A DNA stretch of 9,966 nucleotides, from the NCBI GenBank assembly GCA_002305415.1, contig DBQX01000134.1, positions 29,401 to 39,366 of the forward strand, read 5' to 3'. Under the pieces are notes generated by a model that was given only the letters and a program-made list of their open reading frames with translations, was not told the DNA's origin and ran no database searches. Each line of letters starts with the position of its first letter. The stretch's first letter is position 1. The translations under genes and the position numbers were made by a program. This DNA comes from Actinomycetales bacterium UBA1383. GTDB taxonomy: Bacteria > Actinomycetota > Actinomycetes > Actinomycetales > Actinomycetaceae. This document shows positions 6,449 through 9,966 of this stretch, one piece after another.

Positions 6449-7873
6449 TCAGGGCAGCTCCACCGTGTGGGTCCGCGCGACCTCCGCATACCAGCGGGCC
6501 GACGCCTTCGGGGTGCGGCGCTGGGTCTCGTAGTCCACCCGGACGAGGCCGAACCGCGGGCCGTAGCCCCAGGCCCACTCGAAGTTGTCCATGAAGGACC
6601 AGAGCAGGTACCCGCGGACGTCCGCGCCCTGCTCGATCGCGGCGTGCAGGGCCGCGAGGTGGTCCCGCACGAAGGCCAGGCGATCGGCCGAGTCGTCGAC
6701 GAAGCCGGTCTCGTCCGGGACGTCGTCGAACGCGGCGCCGTTCTCGGTGACGACGAGCGGGATGCCGGCGGGGCCGGTGTACTCGCGCTGCAGCCGCACC
6801 AGGTGACGGGTGAGAGCCTCCGGCTGGATGTCCCAGCCCATCGCCGTCGTCGGGAGCCCGCGGGGGACCACCCGGACCCGCTCGGCGCCCACGTACGGGT
6901 TCCGGCTCGGGCGCCCGCGGGGCGTCACGCCGAGGAGCGGGGAGTGGTCGTCCGGGTCCGGGGCGGCGCAGGCCTCGCCGCGGTAGTAGTTGATGCCGAG
7001 CACGTCGATGGGGGTGGAGATGACCTCCATGTCCCCGTCCCTCGCGACCCGCCCGAGGCCCGCCTCCGCCATGTCCTCCAGCACGTCCGCCGGGTAGGCG
7101 CCGCGGAAGATCGGGTCGAGGAACACGCGGTTGAAGGCGCCGTCCACCTGGCGGGCGGCCGCGACGTCGGCCGGGTTCTCCGGGTCGGCCGGGTCCGCGA
7201 CGGTCTGGTTCAGCGTGATCCCGAGCTGCACGTCCCCGCCGGCGGCCCGGAGGCGCTGGATGGCCAGTCCGTGGCCGAGGAGCAGGTGGTGGGCGGCGTC
7301 GACGGCCTCGGACGGCGAGGTGTGGCCGGGCGCGTGCTCGCCGCCCGCGTGTGCGAGGAAGGAGGAGCACCAGGGCTCGTTGAGGGTGGTCCACACGGGG
7401 ACCCGGTCCCCGAGGGCATCGAACAGCGCCCCGGCGTAGTCCGCGAAGCGGTAGGCCGTGTCCCGGTTGGTCCAGCCACCCTTCTCCTGCAGCGCCTGGG
7501 GCAGGTCCCAGTGGTAGAGCGTCAGCCAGGGGCGGATGCCGTGGGTGAGGAGCTCGTCGACGAGCCGCGAGTAGAAGTCCACGCCGGCGGGGTTGGTGGG
7601 GCCGTCGTCGGGCCGGACGCGGGCCCAGGAGGTGGAGAACCGGTAGGTGTCGAGGCCGAGCTCCGCCATGAGGGCGACGTCGGAGGGCATGCGGTGGTAG
7701 TGGTCGCAGGCCACGTCCCCGTTGTCGCCGTTCGCGATGGCGCCGGGGACGCGGCAGTAGGCGTCCCAGATCGAGTCGCGGCGGCCGTCCTCGTGGACGG
7801 CGCCCTCGATCTGGTAGGCGGCGGTCGCGGTCCCGAAGGAGAAACCCCTGGGGAAGGTGAGAACGGTGGTCAT
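6449..7873 (-). CDS. GH1 family beta-glucosidase
   Basis: A 474-residue glycoside hydrolase family 1 enzyme, a full-length TIM barrel. Visible active-site residues are Gln21 (AAYQIEG), His121 and Trp122 (YHWDLP), the acid/base Glu166 (TLNEP), Asn295-Tyr296 (GINYY), the nucleophile Glu377 (VTENG), Trp425 and Glu432-Trp433 (WSFMDNFEW). The N-terminal signature F-x-F-G-x-A-T-A-A-Y-Q-I-E-G is at 11-24. It has no signal peptide, so it should hydrolyse beta-linked glucosides, such as cellobiose, in the cytoplasm after import. The ATG at 7873 overlaps the permease 2 stop as ATGA, a translational-coupling junction, with AAGGAG ten bases upstream. The position directly after two sugar permeases mirrors bglC after cebG in Streptomyces. 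Glucose versus galactose or fucose specificity cannot be settled by eye. Confidence 0.95.
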   Translation of the reverse strand: MTTVLTFPRGFSFGTATAAYQIEGAVHEDGRRDSIWDAYCRVPGAIANGDNGDVACDHYHRMPSDVALMAELGLDTYRFSTSWARVRPDDGPTNPAGVDFYSRLVDELLTHGIRPWLTLYHWDLPQALQEKGGWTNRDTAYRFADYAGALFDALGDRVPVWTTLNEPWCSSFLAHAGGEHAPGHTSPSEAVDAAHHLLLGHGLAIQRLRAAGGDVQLGITLNQTVADPADPENPADVAAARQVDGAFNRVFLDPIFRGAYPADVLEDMAEAGLGRVARDGDMEVISTPIDVLGINYYRGEACAAPDPDDHSPLLGVTPRGRPSRNPYVGAERVRVVPRGLPTTAMGWDIQPEALTRHLVRLQREYTGPAGIPLVVTENGAAFDDVPDETGFVDDSADRLAFVRDHLAALHAAIEQGADVRGYLLWSFMDNFEWAWGYGPRFGLVRVDYETQRRTPKASARWYAEVARTHTVELP

Positions 7874-8802
7874 CCCTTGACAGCTCCTTGCATGATGCCG
7901 GTGACGAGGTGCCGGCCGGCGACGACGAGGACCAGGATCAGGGGGATGGTCGCGGTCACGACCCCTGCCATGATCATGGAGTAGTCCTTGAAGTATGACG
8001 CCTGCAGGAGCTGCAGGGCCACGGGCAGGGTGGGGTTGGCCGATCCGAGCGCCAGGTACGGCCAGAAGAAGGTGGTCCACGACCCCATGAAGGTGACGAG
8101 GGCGAGGAGGGCCGCGGCTGGGCGCGCCGCGGGGAGCGCGACATGCCAGAACGTGCGGGTCAGCGAGCAGCCATCCACGCGGGCTGCCTCGATGAGCTCG
8201 GTGGGGAGGGAGTCGCGGAGGTACTGGGTCATCCAGAACACGCCGAACGCGGTCACCAGTCCGGGCACGATGACGGACTTCAGTTCGCCGATCCAGCCCA
8301 GCCGGGACATGAGGATGAACAGGGGCACGACGCTGAGCTGGGTGGGGACCGCCATGGTGGCGACGACGAACACGAGCAGGGGCCCGCGGCCGCGGAAGTC
8401 CAGCTTCGCGAACGAGTACCCGGCGAGGGTGGAGAAGAAGGCCACCGAGAGGGAGGTGGTCACCGCGACGACCACCGAGTTCCACAGCGCCGGGAAGAAG
8501 TTGACGTCCGAGGCCAGGACCACCCGGATGTTGGCCAGCAGGCGGCCCCCCGGGAGGAGTGGGGGGATCGGGTGGCGGGCGATGGTCGCGGCGTCCGAGG
8601 ACGCGAGCAGCACCGCGTACCAGAGTGGCGCGGCGGAGGCCAGCAGCACGACGGCGAGGACCGCGTAGGTCACCCAGCCGGGCCGCCGGTGGACGCCGCC
8701 CCCGTCCGAGGGCCGGGTGGCGCCGGATCGTTCGAGGCGACGGCGCGCCGCGCGGGCCGCACCCCTCCCGGACGTCTGCCCGATCGCGGGGACGGAGTTC
8801 AC
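7870..8802 (-). CDS. carbohydrate ABC transporter permease (MalG/CebG-like)
   Basis: A 310-residue inner-membrane permease of the carbohydrate uptake CUT1 class (BPD_transp_1 domain). A basic N-terminal tail (1-40) precedes six hydrophobic segments (about 43-63, 107-129, 141-162, 174-195, 226-248, 278-298). The cytoplasmic EAA loop that contacts the ATPase is intact: E-A-A-x-V-D-G with G211, then x-A-L-P at 222-224. The C-terminal Q-G-A-V-K-G is typical of MalG-type subunits. The GTG at 8802 overlaps the permease 1 stop as GTGA and has a near-perfect ribosome binding site seven bases upstream; this decides the start over a much longer open frame reaching 9390. The 3' end overlaps the GH1 start by four bases. 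It should pair with permease 1 and the binding protein upstream to import beta-glucosides; no ATPase gene is adjacent. Confidence 0.92.
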   Translation of the reverse strand: MNSVPAIGQTSGRGAARAARRRLERSGATRPSDGGGVHRRPGWVTYAVLAVVLLASAAPLWYAVLLASSDAATIARHPIPPLLPGGRLLANIRVVLASDVNFFPALWNSVVVAVTTSLSVAFFSTLAGYSFAKLDFRGRGPLLVFVVATMAVPTQLSVVPLFILMSRLGWIGELKSVIVPGLVTAFGVFWMTQYLRDSLPTELIEAARVDGCSLTRTFWHVALPAARPAAALLALVTFMGSWTTFFWPYLALGSANPTLPVALQLLQASYFKDYSMIMAGVVTATIPLILVLVVAGRHLVTGIMQGAVKG

Positions 8803-9763
8803 CGGGTCACCTCCTTCCGGGCGGGCCGCCTCGCGGCGGGGGGTTCGGCGGCGGCGATCCGGCGGGTGATCGAGAGGTTCACCAGGCTGACCGCGAGGAC
8901 GAGGAGGAAGAGGATCCAGGCCACGGCTGCCGCGAGGCCCAGGCTCTTCTCCGTTCCGAACCCCAGCTGGTACAGGTAGAGCGTCAGCGTCATCCACTGC
9001 CGGTCGGACCCGCCTTGACCGCGGGTGTCGTACATGCGCGGCTCGTCGAACACCTGGAGCCCGGTGATGGTGGTGATGACCACGACGAAGATGATGGTGG
9101 CCCGGATGGTGGGGGCGGTGACGCTGACGAACTGGCGCAGCCGGCGGCGCCGTCGACGAGGGCCGCCTCGTAGAGGTCACGCGGGACGGCCTGCATCGCG
9201 GCCAGGAGGAGGAGGGTGTTGTAGCCGGTCCACCGGAAGCCGACCATGGTCGCGATCGCGACGTGCGAGGCCAGGCGGTCCGAGTGCCAGCCGATCGGGT
9301 CGATCCCGGTGCCGGCGAGGAGGGCGTTGACGATGCCCGACTGCTCGGCGAACACCTTCGAGAAGATGAGGGACACCGCCACGGGGGCAACCACGTACGG
9401 GAGCAGGACGCCCATCCGCCAGAAGGTCCTGGTGCGGATGTTGGCGTCGAGGACGGCGGCGAGTGCGAGGGCCACCCCGACGAGCGGGATGGTCGAGAGC
9501 AGGAAGATGGAGGCGGTGTTCGCCAGTGCGCGCCAGAAGCGCTCGCGCCCGAGGATCTCGGCGTAGTTCTGGAGTCCGACGAAATCCCCCTGCCCTCCGA
9601 TCAGGTGCCAGTCGTGCACCGACACCCACGAGGTGTGCAGCAGCGGGTAGAGGCCCACGAGGGCGAACAGGATGAAGAAGGGGCTGACGAACAGGTACGG
9701 GGAGTACCTGGCATCGGGGTGCGAGATTCGACGGGACCGGGTTTCGGGTGGGGGTGTGGACAT
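8799..9763 (-). pseudogene. sugar ABC transporter permease (MalF/CebF-like), frameshifted
   Basis: The first permease of the sugar operon, split between two frames. From ATG 9763 (GGAGAG six bases upstream), residues 1-207 read as a CUT1 permease: basic N terminus, membrane helix 22-44, then about 85-106, 116-138 and 168-190, and the EAA motif start E199-A-A-L-V-D-G-A206. Within 9141-9151 the frame breaks. Downstream, the correct continuation, LRQFVSVTAP and the last two helices, is in another frame and ends at 8799 with a GTGA overlap to permease 2. The read frame instead runs into Ser/Pro-rich nonsense and stops at 8990 (257 residues). Adding one base in the GC-only run gives 321 residues and exactly the family's five-residue gap between DGA and Phe. 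This is a real mutation or, quite possibly, a sequencing error in GC-rich sequence. Confidence 0.85.
8807..8816 (-). promoter_or_regulatory. strong ribosome binding site for permease 2
   Basis: AAGGAGGTGA on the minus strand is fully complementary to the anti-Shine-Dalgarno end of 16S rRNA. The GGAGG core ends seven bases before the GTG at 8802. It lies within the last codons of permease 1 and fixes the GTGA overlap as the true start. Confidence 0.8.
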
Positions 9764-9781
9764 GGCTGGCTCTCCACGTGG

Positions 9782-9828
9782 CTGGGGGTGGTGGCGAGCC
9801 GCACCGGGCGCCTCGTCACCACCCCCAG
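9782..9828 (-). promoter_or_regulatory. intercistronic stem-loop between binding-protein and permease genes
   Basis: Arms 9782-9798 and 9812-9828 are complementary over 17 bases with one mismatch (9794/9816), closing a 13-base loop. The core is CTGGGGGTGGTG against CACCACCCCCAG. It begins nine bases after the binding-protein stop (9837) and ends before the permease ribosome binding site (9770-9775). No T-run follows. The position suits a 3' stabiliser or partial terminator that keeps binding-protein mRNA more abundant than permease mRNA, as known for malE-malF; the role here is inference. Confidence 0.65.
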
Positions 9829-9836
9829 TGAACCAG

Positions 9837-9966
9837 CTACAGGCCGAGGTCCTTGAACCCCTGCAGTGCCTTGTCCCACGAGGTGGCGGGGTCATCGATG
9901 TTGTCGACGTCCACGCGGTTGATCGCGTCGGTCACGAGGGAACGGATCGAGAAGTAGTTCGGGCCC
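9837..9966 (-). CDS. sugar ABC transporter solute-binding protein, C-terminal fragment
   Basis: Only the last 42 residues are inside the window, ending SWDKALQGFKDLGL followed by TAG at 9839-9837. The residues before it run ...VTDAINRVDVDNIDDPATSWDK... (reading N to C), the style of C-terminal helices in family 1 extracellular solute-binding proteins, where periodic short helices end in an (A/L)-Q-x-x-x-D-L pattern. The position, 73 bases before permease 1 on the same strand, strongly supports the call. In such operons this is the lipid-anchored receptor that captures the sugar outside the membrane. The N terminus, lipobox and any promoter or LacI-type operator lie beyond the window. Confidence 0.72.
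   Translation of the reverse strand, partial: GPNYFSIRSLVTDAINRVDVDNIDDPATSWDKALQGFKDLGL

Noticed and set aside
6429..6449. Small GC hairpin (CGCGC/GCGCG) between GH1 and the S9 gene as a terminator
   Set aside because: The stem is only five bases with no T-run, and such stems are expected by chance in DNA this GC-rich.
7877..7882. TTGACA, a perfect -35 hexamer on the plus strand
   Set aside because: It lies antisense at the permease 2/GH1 junction, no TAnnnT follows 16-18 bases downstream, and no plus-strand gene is there.
5993..7984. 663-codon open frame on the plus strand opposite the S9 peptidase and GH1
   Set aside because: It spans two real genes with complete catalytic motifs on the other strand, and its own product is low-complexity Val/Gly/Arg/Asp sequence.
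9138..9160. Programmed ribosomal frameshifting as the explanation for permease 1
   Set aside because: No slippery heptamer or supporting structure specific to the site is visible, and ABC sugar permeases are not known to use it. Mutation or sequencing error is simpler.
8803..9390. N-terminal extension of permease 2 back to 9390
   Set aside because: The extra residues are Ser/Pro/Arg-rich shadow of permease 1. The GTG at 8802 has a near-perfect ribosome binding site and a GTGA overlap.

Overview
The window is about 72-75% GC (my estimate by eye). It has GTG starts, short gaps between genes, G/C at almost every third codon position, and long open antisense frames that are only shadows of the real genes. 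Together with TAnnnT -10 boxes placed directly in front of GTG starts, this points to a high-GC actinobacterium. The cellobiose-type sugar operon would fit a plant-debris-degrading Micrococcales-like lineage, but the genus cannot be fixed from this sequence.

Layout: (1) 37-750 (+) encodes a multi-pass membrane protein, tentatively YhhN-like. (2) 867-1613 (+) encodes a DUF937 protein with a repetitive Gly/Leu-rich tail. (3) 1624-2928 (-) encodes a two-domain chromate-transporter (CHR) family protein, convergent with DUF937 across a 10-base gap. (4) 3074-4351 (+) encodes a catabolic-type glutamate dehydrogenase, divergent from the transporter. (5) 4355-6415 (-) encodes an S9 prolyl-oligopeptidase-family peptidase, whose stop is only 3 bases from the dehydrogenase stop. 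(6) 6449-9966 (-) is a sugar uptake and hydrolysis operon. In transcription order it holds the 3' end of a solute-binding protein gene, an intercistronic hairpin, permease 1 (frameshifted), permease 2 and a GH1 beta-glucosidase.

How the genes work together: binding protein, two permeases and GH1 in this order matches the cebEFG-bglC arrangement known from Streptomyces. There, cellobiose or short beta-glucosides are imported intact and hydrolysed in the cytoplasm. No ATPase gene lies inside the operon, so the energising subunit would have to be shared and encoded elsewhere, as MsiK is. The permease and GH1 genes are joined by 4-base stop/start overlaps. The S9 peptidase follows GH1 by 33 bases but seems to have its own leaderless promoter. 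Glutamate dehydrogenase and the CHR transporter have no evident pathway link to the sugar genes.

Most worth checking: a single-base frameshift within the EAA loop of permease 1; three genes with a TAnnnT box exactly 6-7 bases before a GTG start (leaderless transcripts); and a long, nearly perfect stem-loop between the binding-protein and permease genes. I see no mobile element, CRISPR array, RNA gene or clearly new defence or biosynthetic system.
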